Assembly (NCBI RefSeq): GCF_023073355.1
Contig: NZ_JADPJI010000005.1
Span: 124,001-188,000 of the forward strand
DNA from: Bradyrhizobium sp. 199
GTDB taxonomy: Bacteria > Pseudomonadota > Alphaproteobacteria > Rhizobiales > Xanthobacteraceae
DNA: 64,000 bases
Direction: 5' to 3'
Shown: positions 50,557 through 58,634 of the stretch, piece after piece
How the letters are laid out: each line of letters opens with the position of its first letter
Position numbering within the stretch: the stretch's first letter is position 1
The notes under the pieces: model-generated
The model's input: the letters and a program-made list of their open reading frames with translations, nothing else
What the model was told of the DNA's origin: nothing
The model's database searches: none
Made by a program: the position numbers and the translations under genes

Positions 50557-52671
50557 ATGAACCAGCACGCCAAGATCGAAATCCGCCATTCGACCTGTCC
50601 GCACGATTGCCCGTCGGCCTGTGCCCTCGATGTCGAGGTGGTCGAGGGACGCAGCATCGGCCGGGTCCGTGGTTCGAAAAAGCAGACCTATACGGCCGGC
50701 GTCGTCTGCGCCAAGGTCGCCCGTTATGCCGAGCGCATCCATCATCCTGAACGGCTGATGTATCCGATGCGTCGCATCGGGCCGAAGGGTTCAGGACAAT
50801 TCGCGCGGATCTCCTGGGACGAGGCGCTGGATGAGATCGGGCATCGCTTCAACGCGGCCGAGCGCGAGTTCGGCGCGGAATCGATCTGGCCCTATTACTA
50901 TGCCGGCACGATGGGCCTCGTGATGCGGGACGGCCTCAACCGCCTCACGCATGTGAAGAAATATTCCCGCTTCTATCAGACCATCTGCGCCAATGTCGCC
51001 CGCATCGGCTATGCTATCGGCACGGGCAAGATCGCCGGCGTCGATCCGCGCGAGATGGCGCTCTCCGACCTCGTCGTGATCTGGGGCACCAACCCCGTCA
51101 ACACCCAGGTCAACGTGATGACGCACGCCTCCCGCGCACGCAAGGAGCGCGGCGCCAAGATCGCCGCGGTCGACATCTACGACAACGAGACCATGAAGCA
51201 GGCTGATATCAAGATCATCCTGCGGCCCGGCACCGACGGCGCGTTCGCGTGTGGTGTCATGCACGTCCTGTTCCGTGACGGCTATGCCGACCGCGCCTAT
51301 ATGGATAAATACACCGATTGTCCTGCCGAGCTCGAGGCGCATCTGAAGACGCGCACGCCGGAATGGGCGTCAGCGATCTCAGGCGTGCCGGTGGCTGAGA
51401 TCGAGGCCTTTGCCAAGGCGGTCGGCGAGACCCAGCGGACCTTCTTCCGGCTCGGCTACGGTTTCACCCGCTCGCGCAACGGCGCGACGCAGATGCATGC
51501 CGCGACCTGCATTCCCGCGGTGACCGGCGCTTGGCAGTATGAAGGCGGCGGCGCCTTCTTCAACAATTACGCCCTCTGGCATTTCAACGAATCCATCATC
51601 GAGGGCCATGATGCCATCGACCAGGGCATCCGCGCGCTCGACCAGTCCAAGATCGGCTGCATCCTCACCGGCGATGCCGAGGCGCTGCGCGGCGAGGGGC
51701 CCGTCAAGGCGATGCTGATCCAGAACACCAATCCGATGACGGTGGCCCCGGAGCAGGCGCTGGTCCGGCGGGGCTTTGAGCGCGAGGATCTGTTCGTCGC
51801 GGTGCACGAGCAGTTCATGACCGAGACGGCTCTGATGGCCGACATCGTGCTGCCGGCGACCATGTTCATGGAGCACGACGATCTCTATTACGGCGGCGGC
51901 CACCAGCACATCTCGGTCGGGCCGAAACTGATCGATCCGCCCGGCGAATGCCGCTCGAACCACGAGGTTCTGCAGGGGCTGGCGCCGCGGCTCGGTGCCA
52001 AGCATCGGGGTTTCGAGATGACGCCGCGCGAATTGATCGACGCGACGCTGAAGCTGAGCAATCACGGAGACATCGCGGGCTTGGAGGCCGATATCTGGCG
52101 CGACCTGCAGCCGGACTTCCGTACCTCACATTTCCTCGATGGCTTTGCCCATGCCGACGGCAAATTCCATTTCAAGGCAGACTGGGCGCATCCGCCGTTC
52201 GGCGTGACCATGGGCGATTTCGACAAGATGCCTGATCTGCCCGACCACTGGGCGGTGATCGAGCACTCCGACCAGGCCCATCCGTTCCGGCTTGCGACCA
52301 GCCCTTCGCGCAGCTTCCTCAACACCACCTTCAACGAGACGCCGTCCTCGCAGGCGCGCGAGGGCAAAGCGAGCGTGATGATCCATCCCCTGGATGCAGC
52401 CGCGCTCGACATCGCCGACGGCGATGCGGTGATGCTCGGCAATACCCGCGGCGAGACCACGCTGGTTGCGACGCTGTTCGAGGGCGTGCGGCGCGGCGTC
52501 CTGATCGCGGAGTCCGTTCATCCCAACAAGAACCATATCGGCGGGCGCGGCATCAACATGCTGACAGGAGCCGAAGCCGTCGCGCCGATCGGCGGGGCCG
52601 CGTTCCACGACAACAAGGTCTGGATCAGGAAAGCCTCTTCAGCTCACGGCACGCATTCGGTGACGCCGTAG
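50557..52671 (+). CDS. Molybdopterin oxidoreductase (DMSO reductase family)
   Basis: A 704-residue enzyme. The N-terminal [4Fe-4S] site is Cys14, Cys18, Cys22 and Cys51 (STCPHDCPSAC and VVCAK). Molybdopterin-binding parts follow (DLVVIWGTNPVNTQVNVMTH, VKAMLIQNTNPMTVAPEQ, VLPATMFMEHDDLYYGGGHQ) and the C-terminal dinucleotide-binding domain (DAAALDIADGDAVMLGNTRG). There is no Tat signal, so it is cytoplasmic, like assimilatory or uncharacterised family members. No partner subunit genes are adjacent and the substrate is unknown. Its 3' end overlaps the convergent caspase-like gene by 28 bp. Confidence 0.88.
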   Translation: MNQHAKIEIRHSTCPHDCPSACALDVEVVEGRSIGRVRGSKKQTYTAGVVCAKVARYAERIHHPERLMYPMRRIGPKGSGQFARISWDEALDEIGHRFNAAEREFGAESIWPYYYAGTMGLVMRDGLNRLTHVKKYSRFYQTICANVARIGYAIGTGKIAGVDPREMALSDLVVIWGTNPVNTQVNVMTHASRARKERGAKIAAVDIYDNETMKQADIKIILRPGTDGAFACGVMHVLFRDGYADRAYMDKYTDCPAELEAHLKTRTPEWASAISGVPVAEIEAFAKAVGETQRTFFRLGYGFTRSRNGATQMHAATCIPAVTGAWQYEGGGAFFNNYALWHFNESIIEGHDAIDQGIRALDQSKIGCILTGDAEALRGEGPVKAMLIQNTNPMTVAPEQALVRRGFEREDLFVAVHEQFMTETALMADIVLPATMFMEHDDLYYGGGHQHISVGPKLIDPPGECRSNHEVLQGLAPRLGAKHRGFEMTPRELIDATLKLSNHGDIAGLEADIWRDLQPDFRTSHFLDGFAHADGKFHFKADWAHPPFGVTMGDFDKMPDLPDHWAVIEHSDQAHPFRLATSPSRSFLNTTFNETPSSQAREGKASVMIHPLDAAALDIADGDAVMLGNTRGETTLVATLFEGVRRGVLIAESVHPNKNHIGGRGINMLTGAEAVAPIGGAAFHDNKVWIRKASSAHGTHSVTP

Positions 52672-54035
52672 CCTGCGAACTCCTTCGCGATATCAGGGTT
52701 CATCGACTTCGCCTGCGCGATATCAATGGCGCCGTCGCCGCCGCTTTTGCGGCTGGCGATGCCGCGGCCGAACAGCGACGATGACGAGCGTGGGTTGCGC
52801 TGGATTGCGTCGGTATAGTCCTTGATCGCCTCGGCGGACCGGCCGAGCTTGAGGTTGACGAGCCCGCGGCTGTCGAGCGCATCGTTCAATCCGGGATCGA
52901 TCTGGAGCGCCAGATTGCAGTCGGCGAGCGCGCCCTGAAGATCGCCGGTCGCAGCGCGCGTCCAGCAGCGGTTGTTGAGCGCCTCGCCATCCCTGGGATC
53001 CCTGCGGATCACGAGGTCGAAATCCTGCATGGCGAGCGTGTAGGCGCGCTTGATCGCATAGACCTGACCGCGCTTGTAGCGCGAGGCGACGTCATTGGCG
53101 TTCGCCGCGATCTTGCGGCTGAGATCGGCGATGACCGGATCCTTGGCGAGATCGTCGGCGCTCGGGGACGGCTCCGCCTGCGGCGCCTCGCAGACCGGCT
53201 TCTGCGGCTCCGGTTTCTGAGGCTCTGGCTTCGTCGGGTCGCCGGCCTTGTTGTCGGCCGGCTGCGCCACCGAGCCTGCGAACGAGAATTCGGCGGTCAG
53301 CGAGGACGACAGCCATGGCACCTGCTCGCGCTTGGTGGCGGCGACAACGCCGTTCTTGGTGTTGGTCAGGGCTTGCTCGGCGCTGATGTTCGGCGCGCGC
53401 ATCTCGCGGAGCAGCTCGGCGACGAACAGGCCGTGATCGGTCTTGCCGCCGGCCGTAACCGCGCCCAGCGCCGCGGAGTAGAGCACGAGCGAATTGCTTG
53501 GCGCGATCGCCGGCGCAAGGCCCGCCGAGTAGCGGCGGAAGCGCCGCTCGAACGGGTTGCGGCGCGAGGCGTCGATCAGCGCGATCTTGATCGCGGCGCC
53601 GCGCGTGTTCATTTCGGCGAGGATAGTGTCGAGGCTGAAGCCGTCGCGCGCCACGTCCGGTTCGGTCCAGATCTGTGCGTCGACCGGGAGCAGGTAGCTC
53701 TGCCGGTTGGACTGGATGGCAAAGCCGTCGAAGAAGATCAGCGCCACCGCGCCGCGTTCGATGCGGGCGTAGAAGCGGTCCAGCACCTGCCGCATGGTGT
53801 CGGCGGTGAGATTGGTCTGGCGATCGACGACGAAGCCCTCGCGCCCCAACTCCTCGGCGAGGTCCTGGGCATCGTTGGTGACCTCGTTCAGCACGAATTC
53901 GTTGTCGGGATACTTTGCGTTGCCGATCACCAGCGCGAGTTTAGCGGCGTCGCCTGCGCGGCTTGCAGGTCCTGCGCTCAGCACGAGCAAGCCTGCCAGC
54001 AACAAAATCATTGCGTTGCGCATAAAATGGCTCAT
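52644..54035 (-). CDS. Exported caspase-fold (peptidase C14) protein with TPR repeats, probably catalytically inactive
   Basis: A 463-residue protein. Signal peptide (MRNAMILLLAGLLVLSAGPA), caspase-like domain (about 30-250; KLALVIGNAKYPDNEFVLNE), a Pro/Glu/Lys linker (KPEPQKPEPQKP), and three to four TPR-like repeats (about 310-440; AMQDFDLVIRRDPRDGEALN, GALADCNLALQIDPGLNDAL, AIKDYTDAIQRNPRS). The usual SGHG motif reads DGFA (Phe105 for His) and the usual DACR reads DASR (Ser157 for Cys), so both catalytic residues are missing. It may be a binding or scaffold protein. The second ATG at 54023 is an alternative start. Confidence 0.85.
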   Translation of the reverse strand: MSHFMRNAMILLLAGLLVLSAGPASRAGDAAKLALVIGNAKYPDNEFVLNEVTNDAQDLAEELGREGFVVDRQTNLTADTMRQVLDRFYARIERGAVALIFFDGFAIQSNRQSYLLPVDAQIWTEPDVARDGFSLDTILAEMNTRGAAIKIALIDASRRNPFERRFRRYSAGLAPAIAPSNSLVLYSAALGAVTAGGKTDHGLFVAELLREMRAPNISAEQALTNTKNGVVAATKREQVPWLSSSLTAEFSFAGSVAQPADNKAGDPTKPEPQKPEPQKPVCEAPQAEPSPSADDLAKDPVIADLSRKIAANANDVASRYKRGQVYAIKRAYTLAMQDFDLVIRRDPRDGEALNNRCWTRAATGDLQGALADCNLALQIDPGLNDALDSRGLVNLKLGRSAEAIKDYTDAIQRNPRSSSSLFGRGIASRKSGGDGAIDIAQAKSMNPDIAKEFAGYGVTECVP

Positions 54036-54203
54036 CGGTGATCAAAATCTCCAGTCAGGATAGCGGCCGTCACCGTTAATTCAATCGCCGTGGGAGTTTG
54101 CGCCCACACGCTATGGTGACGGGGCGTTGCAGATTGCCCTTGCGCGCGCCGCCCGTCCTGCCGCAAATGGCTGCAAAACGGAACACAAGGAAGCGAACCT
54201 ACC

Positions 54204-54986
54204 ATGACGGACACCACCGCAATCATCACTGAGAAGCGAGGGCCGGCGTTCTGGATCACCATCAACCGGCCGGAGAAACGCAACGCGCTGAACGGCGAGG
54301 TCGTCGCCGGCATCACCAAAGGCTATCGCGACGCGCATGACGACAAGGACGTCCGCGTCATCGTGCTGACGGGCGCGGGCGACAAGGCGTTCTGCGCGGG
54401 CGCCGACTTACAGAATTCCGGCGCGGCTTTCGCAATGGATCATTCCAAACCAAATGTCGACTATGCCGATCTGTTACGTTTGTCACAGAACGCCACCAAA
54501 CCGGCCATTGCGCGGGTCGGCGGCGTGTGCATGGCGGGCGGGATGGGCCTGCTCTGCATGACCGACATGGCGGTCGCGGCCGACCACGTCATCTTCGGCC
54601 TGCCGGAGGTGAAGGTCGGCGTGTTCCCGATGCAGGTGCTGAGCCTGTTGCAGAGCATCGCGCCGTCGCGCCTCGTCAACGAATGGGCGCTCACCGGTGA
54701 GCCGTTCGATGCCAAGGCGGCGCTGAGCGCGGGCCTGCTCAATTACACCGTACCTAGGGCCGAGCTCGATGCCAAGGTCGACTGGCTGATCGGCCGCATC
54801 GTCGACAAGTCGCCGACCGCGATCCGCCGCGGCAAATACGCCATGCGTGCCATCGCCTCGATGTCGTTCGACGAGAGCATCGCCTATACCGAAAGCCAGA
54901 TCGCGCTGCTGGCGATGACGGAGGACGCCAAGGAGGGACTGAAGGCGTTCAGCGAGAAGCGCAAGCCGGTCTGGACCGGGCGGTGA
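54204..54986 (+). CDS. Enoyl-CoA hydratase/isomerase family protein
   Basis: A 260-residue crotonase: WITINRPEKRNALNGEVVAG, the oxyanion-hole loops GAGDKAFCAGADLQN and RVGGVCMAGGMGLLCMTDMA, and FGLPEVKVGVFPMQVLSLL. It resembles short-chain enoyl-CoA hydratases; the exact acyl-CoA is unknown. AAGGAAG precedes ATG 54204. The radical SAM gene starts 7 bp after its stop, so they may be co-transcribed although no shared pathway is evident. Confidence 0.9.
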   Translation: MTDTTAIITEKRGPAFWITINRPEKRNALNGEVVAGITKGYRDAHDDKDVRVIVLTGAGDKAFCAGADLQNSGAAFAMDHSKPNVDYADLLRLSQNATKPAIARVGGVCMAGGMGLLCMTDMAVAADHVIFGLPEVKVGVFPMQVLSLLQSIAPSRLVNEWALTGEPFDAKAALSAGLLNYTVPRAELDAKVDWLIGRIVDKSPTAIRRGKYAMRAIASMSFDESIAYTESQIALLAMTEDAKEGLKAFSEKRKPVWTGR

Positions 54987-54993
54987 GGTCTTG

Positions 54994-55875
54994 GTGAGCT
55001 TTCTTGCGCAACTGTCCCGGCTGTTCGGCAACGGTTCGCCTCGCAGGGAGCTCCGTCGCCTGAACCGGCTCGAACTGCACGTCACCCACGCCTGCAATCT
55101 CGCCTGCGAGAGCTGCTCGCACTACTCCAACCATGGCCATGCCGGCAATATCGATCTGGTGGAGGCGGATCGCTGGATGGCAGCATGGAGCGATCGTCTC
55201 GAGATGGAGGAGTTCTGTCTGCTCGGCGGCGAGCCGACGGTTCATCCGCGCCTGTCCGAATTCGTGCCGCTGGTCAGGCGGCATTGGCCCGAGGCACGCA
55301 TCCGCATCGTGACCAACGGCTTTCTGCTGGCCCGGCATCCGGATCTGCCGATCAGGATGAAGGCTGCAGGCAATTGCGATATCGCGCTGTCGGTCCACCA
55401 CGACGCGAGCTCTTATCGGGAGCGGTTGCAGCCGAGCATGGATCTGCTTGAGCGGTGGCAGAAGGAGCACGGCACGGTCGTGCACACCTGGCTGTCGCAT
55501 GGGGTATGGACCCGTCGTTACGTCGGTTCGGGCGCGGCTATGTTGCCGTTCGAGGACGGCAATCCGCGGCGGAGCTGGCAGATCTGCCCGGCGCGGCATT
55601 GCAAGCAGCTCTTCGAGGGCAAGATCTGGAAATGCGCGCCGCTGGCCTATCTTGGGCTCCAGAAGACGAAGTACGACCTCTCGGAGAAGTGGGATCCCTA
55701 TCTTGGCTACGCGCCACTCGATCCGTCGGCAACGGACGACGAACTGGATCGATTCTTTATGCTTGAGGACGAGCCTGCGTGCGCGATGTGCTCGGCCGAA
55801 CCGCGCAAGTTCTCATTGCCAAATCCGTTGCGCGGAGCGTCGGAGTCGGCGCCGCAGTCGACCGGATCGAGTTAG
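54994..55875 (+). CDS. Radical SAM protein
   Basis: A 293-residue protein with the CX3CX2C cluster motif at Cys34, Cys38 and Cys41 (THACNLACESCSHYS), a following EFCLLGGEPTVHPRLSEFV strand and IRIVTNGFLL, all typical of radical SAM barrels. Later Cys (ICPARHCKQ, WKCAP and CAMCSAEP) may bind an auxiliary cluster, as in SPASM-like maturases or glycan-modifying enzymes. GTG 54994 is preferred, with GAGG 5 nt upstream. Its 3' end overlaps the convergent glycosyltransferase gene by 63 bp. A role in modifying a peptide or glycan is inference. Confidence 0.85.
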   Translation: MSFLAQLSRLFGNGSPRRELRRLNRLELHVTHACNLACESCSHYSNHGHAGNIDLVEADRWMAAWSDRLEMEEFCLLGGEPTVHPRLSEFVPLVRRHWPEARIRIVTNGFLLARHPDLPIRMKAAGNCDIALSVHHDASSYRERLQPSMDLLERWQKEHGTVVHTWLSHGVWTRRYVGSGAAMLPFEDGNPRRSWQICPARHCKQLFEGKIWKCAPLAYLGLQKTKYDLSEKWDPYLGYAPLDPSATDDELDRFFMLEDEPACAMCSAEPRKFSLPNPLRGASESAPQSTGSS

Positions 55876-56991
55876 CGCGGTCGGCGATCCAGCCGCGACC
55901 AAGCTTGGCGGCAATGCCATATTGGCTGCGCCAATGGTCCTCTCCCAGACGGCGCGATCGAGCTCATGCTGTGCCGCAAATTCGAAGAATTCTTCGTTCG
56001 ACATCAACTGCCAGGCGATCGAATAGTACAATTCTCCACCGAACATGCCGACAAGATCACCGTGTCGGCTGGCCAGTACTTGCTGGGCTATGCCGCGCAG
56101 GATGCGGAACCGCTCGGTTTGATCGCGAACCGCATTCGGTGTCTGGCCGCCAAGAATCGCGCGATTGCTGAAATTGTTCTTGCCGTGGCGGCGATGGGCG
56201 CCATGCGCTGCGTCGATGACGAGGGTTCCGCCGACGGAATGGGCGAGGCGGCCGTAATAGCTGTCGATGCTCTGAATCCGCACCTCGTCAGCCTCAGCCA
56301 TCGTCGGCGCCAGCGCCTGGATCAGGCTGGTGCGGAACATGAGGCCGCTCGTCGCGCTCCATATCCATCGATCGAGCAGCCAACTGCTCCACCATGCCGG
56401 GACGTAGTGCAGCCGAAACCGGAGCGGCTCCATCTGCAACGGCAATTCGGCATTCCAGCTCCGTGCGCGCGCGAGGTGCGACCAGGCGGTATCCGGCTCG
56501 AATTCGCGCCATTTCTGATGCCAATGACAGGTCCCGGCCAGCACCTCGCCGGCAGCATCGATCTGCACCTGATCGCTGACGCTCAGTGCCGCCGAATTGA
56601 GATCGTTAAGGTGGGCGGCGACATGCGTCGATATGAATGTTGGAAAGAGAAAGTCGTCGGCATCGAGAAAAGTAACGAAGACGCCCTTGATCTCATCGAG
56701 AACGTCGAGTGCGTTCAGCACCTGGCCGCGATTGGTATCCCTGCAGAGCAGCCGGAACGATCCGCCGTTCAGGCGCTCCAGCGTCGCCTCGATCGCGGCG
56801 CGTGATTGGTCGCTCGAGGCGCAGTCAACGATTACACATTCGATGTTGTCATAGTCCTGTGCAGCGACCGACCGAATGCATTGCTCGATGAAGTCCCCGT
56901 AATTGTGATTGATGATCACGACGGAGACCCGAGGAGATTTGACGGCGATCGTCCCCGGCTGGCGCACGGGTGTGGCGACAAACTGATTCAT
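55813..56991 (-). CDS. Family 2 glycosyltransferase, copy 2 of a tandem pair
   Basis: A 392-residue GT-A glycosyltransferase: VSVVIINHNYGDFIEQCIRS, VIVDCASSDQSRAAIEATLE, FVTFLDADDFLFPTFIST with the metal-binding DADD, then LAGTCHWHQKWREFEPDT and a C-terminal SYYGRLAHSVGGTLVIDAAH...HRRHGKNNFSNRAILGG. It is strongly similar in layout to the gene just upstream (56988-57992), so they are paralogues. ATG 56991 overlaps the stop of that gene (ATGA). It probably adds sugars to a surface or secreted glycan. Confidence 0.85.
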   Translation of the reverse strand: MNQFVATPVRQPGTIAVKSPRVSVVIINHNYGDFIEQCIRSVAAQDYDNIECVIVDCASSDQSRAAIEATLERLNGGSFRLLCRDTNRGQVLNALDVLDEIKGVFVTFLDADDFLFPTFISTHVAAHLNDLNSAALSVSDQVQIDAAGEVLAGTCHWHQKWREFEPDTAWSHLARARSWNAELPLQMEPLRFRLHYVPAWWSSWLLDRWIWSATSGLMFRTSLIQALAPTMAEADEVRIQSIDSYYGRLAHSVGGTLVIDAAHGAHRRHGKNNFSNRAILGGQTPNAVRDQTERFRILRGIAQQVLASRHGDLVGMFGGELYYSIAWQLMSNEEFFEFAAQHELDRAVWERTIGAANMALPPSLVAAGSPTALTRSGRLRRRLRRSAQRIWQ

Positions 56992-57992
56992 GCCTGCAAT
57001 TCCAGTCCGGCCGCGCGCGGCGAGGGTCCAGGGATTTCGCCGGTGTGGCGAAGCTGGCGCTCTGCCGCCGCGCAACGTCGATCGCCGAATTCTTGCGCGA
57101 TGTCGTCGCGCCGGTCGGCCAAGGTCTTACGTGCGACCGCCAGTGTTGCATTGAACAGGTCGGCTCTGTCGAAGCGGCCGCTTGCCGCCTGGCCGCCGAG
57201 CACGCCGTTGTTGCTCCAGGTATTGCTGCCATGCCTGCGATAGGCGCCTTCGGCTCTGTCGATCAGGAGCGTGCCGCCGAGGCAGTGAGCAAGGCGCGCA
57301 TAATAGGAGTCGATGCCTACGTGCGCCGGGAAGCCGTCGTGATCGCCCACCGCCGGCGCCAGGGCCTTGGCCACCCTCGTCTGAAACATGATCGAACTGG
57401 TGCTGCCCCAGATCCAGTGCTCCATCGCCCAGCTATTCCAGTCAGGCGGGACGTAGCGGGCGCGGCAGGACGAGGTCGGATCTGGGCTCGCCAATTCGTG
57501 CCATTTCTGATGCCAGTGGCAGGTCCCCGCCAGCATCTGGCCTTCGGCGTCGATCTGGATTTGATCCGTTACGCTCAGCGGGGCGGAAACGCCGCTCGCC
57601 ATGTGAGCAGCGAGGTGGGTTGCAACGAACGATGGAAACAGCAGATCGTCGGAATCGAGACAGACGAGAAAAGCGCCGCGAACGTCAGAGAGCGCCGAGA
57701 GCGCGTTGGGCAGATGGCCGCCATTGACGTCGCGATGACGCACGCGGAAGCGCGACGACGGCAGACCGGCCATCGTGGACTCGATCACCGCGCGTGAATT
57801 GTCGCTCGATGCGCAATCAACGACGATGCACTCAATGTTGGGGTAATCCTGTCGTGCGACCGACATCAGGCACGGCTCGATGAACCTGCCGTAGTTGCAA
57901 TTGACGATGATGATCGTGACGAGCGGCTCAGCCGCTGTCGGCAAGTCGTTCCACTCGGTACGGCTTGTCGAGGCATCTTTCACGGACGGCAC
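56988..57992 (-). CDS. Family 2 glycosyltransferase, copy 1 of a tandem pair
   Basis: A 334-residue GT-A enzyme with the same signature order as its neighbour: VTIIIVNCNYGRFIEPCLMS, IVVDCASSDNSRAVIESTMA, FLVCLDSDDLLFPSFVATHL (metal motif DSDD), LAGTCHWHQKWHELASPDPT and SYYARLAHCLGGTLLIDRAE...YRRHGSNTWSNNGVLGG. GTG 57992 with GAGGG upstream gives an N-terminus close to that of the paralogue; the open frame further upstream is unconvincing. Its last four bases overlap the next gene. 57993-58205 contains nothing else I can support. Confidence 0.83.
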   Translation of the reverse strand: MPSVKDASTSRTEWNDLPTAAEPLVTIIIVNCNYGRFIEPCLMSVARQDYPNIECIVVDCASSDNSRAVIESTMAGLPSSRFRVRHRDVNGGHLPNALSALSDVRGAFLVCLDSDDLLFPSFVATHLAAHMASGVSAPLSVTDQIQIDAEGQMLAGTCHWHQKWHELASPDPTSSCRARYVPPDWNSWAMEHWIWGSTSSIMFQTRVAKALAPAVGDHDGFPAHVGIDSYYARLAHCLGGTLLIDRAEGAYRRHGSNTWSNNGVLGGQAASGRFDRADLFNATLAVARKTLADRRDDIAQEFGDRRCAAAERQLRHTGEIPGPSPRAAGLELQA

Positions 57993-58205
57993 AGTCCCTC
58001 TGCGATCGGCCGGTCGATGCTCGGCCAGAAGCCGATGGAAATCAACGGAAAAGCAAGAGCTGTGGCGATAGGAACTGGTCCCGGATGGCGCCGAGGGTCG
58101 CGCCAAGCGCCATCCTATGACAGGCTCCGCGCGACCCCAGGGGGTTGCGCCTGAGGCACGAGAGCTCCCTACGAAGCTTTCGCATCCCATTGAGGCTAGA
58201 GCCCC

Positions 58206-58634
58206 TTACCCCGCATTCGCCTTCAGCCCCGCGGCCTGGATACCCGCGAGTGCGCAGGCCTCGTCATTGTCGGAGGTGTCGCCGGAGACGCCGACGGCGC
58301 CGAGCAGCGTCGTGCCGTCCATGATCAGCACGCCGCCGGGGACCGGCACCAGCGCGCCCTTGGCCATGGTGTTCACGGCGTCGATGAAATAGGCCTGCTC
58401 CTGCGCGCGCTGGAATAAAGCGCGCGAGCCCATGCCCATCGCGAGCGCGCCATAGGCCTTGCCGTGCGCGATCTCGGCCCGCATCAGGCTGGTGCCGTCT
58501 TGCGCGGCGGCGAGCTTGAGCACGCCGCGGGCGTCGAGGATGGTGACGACCAGCGGCTTGAGCTTGAGTTCGCCGGCTTTGGCAAAGGCAGCGTCGAGGA
58601 TCTTGCGGGCGGTGTCGAGGGTGAGGTCAGCCAT
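58206..58634 (-). CDS. GlcG/HbpS family protein
   Basis: A 142-residue PAS-like alpha/beta protein: LTLDTARKILDAAFAKAGEL, VVTILDARGVLKLAAAQDGT, IAHGKAYGALAMGMGSRALF, LVPVPGGVLIMDGTTLLGAV and GVSGDTSDNDEACALAGIQA. These are family hallmarks of GlcG, encoded with glycolate oxidase genes in E. coli, and of haem-binding HbpS. ATG 58634 has AAGGAA 8 nt upstream and overlaps the preceding oxidase gene by 8 bp, so the two are translationally coupled, supporting a glycolate/2-hydroxyacid oxidation role. Confidence 0.88.
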   Translation of the reverse strand: MADLTLDTARKILDAAFAKAGELKLKPLVVTILDARGVLKLAAAQDGTSLMRAEIAHGKAYGALAMGMGSRALFQRAQEQAYFIDAVNTMAKGALVPVPGGVLIMDGTTLLGAVGVSGDTSDNDEACALAGIQAAGLKANAG

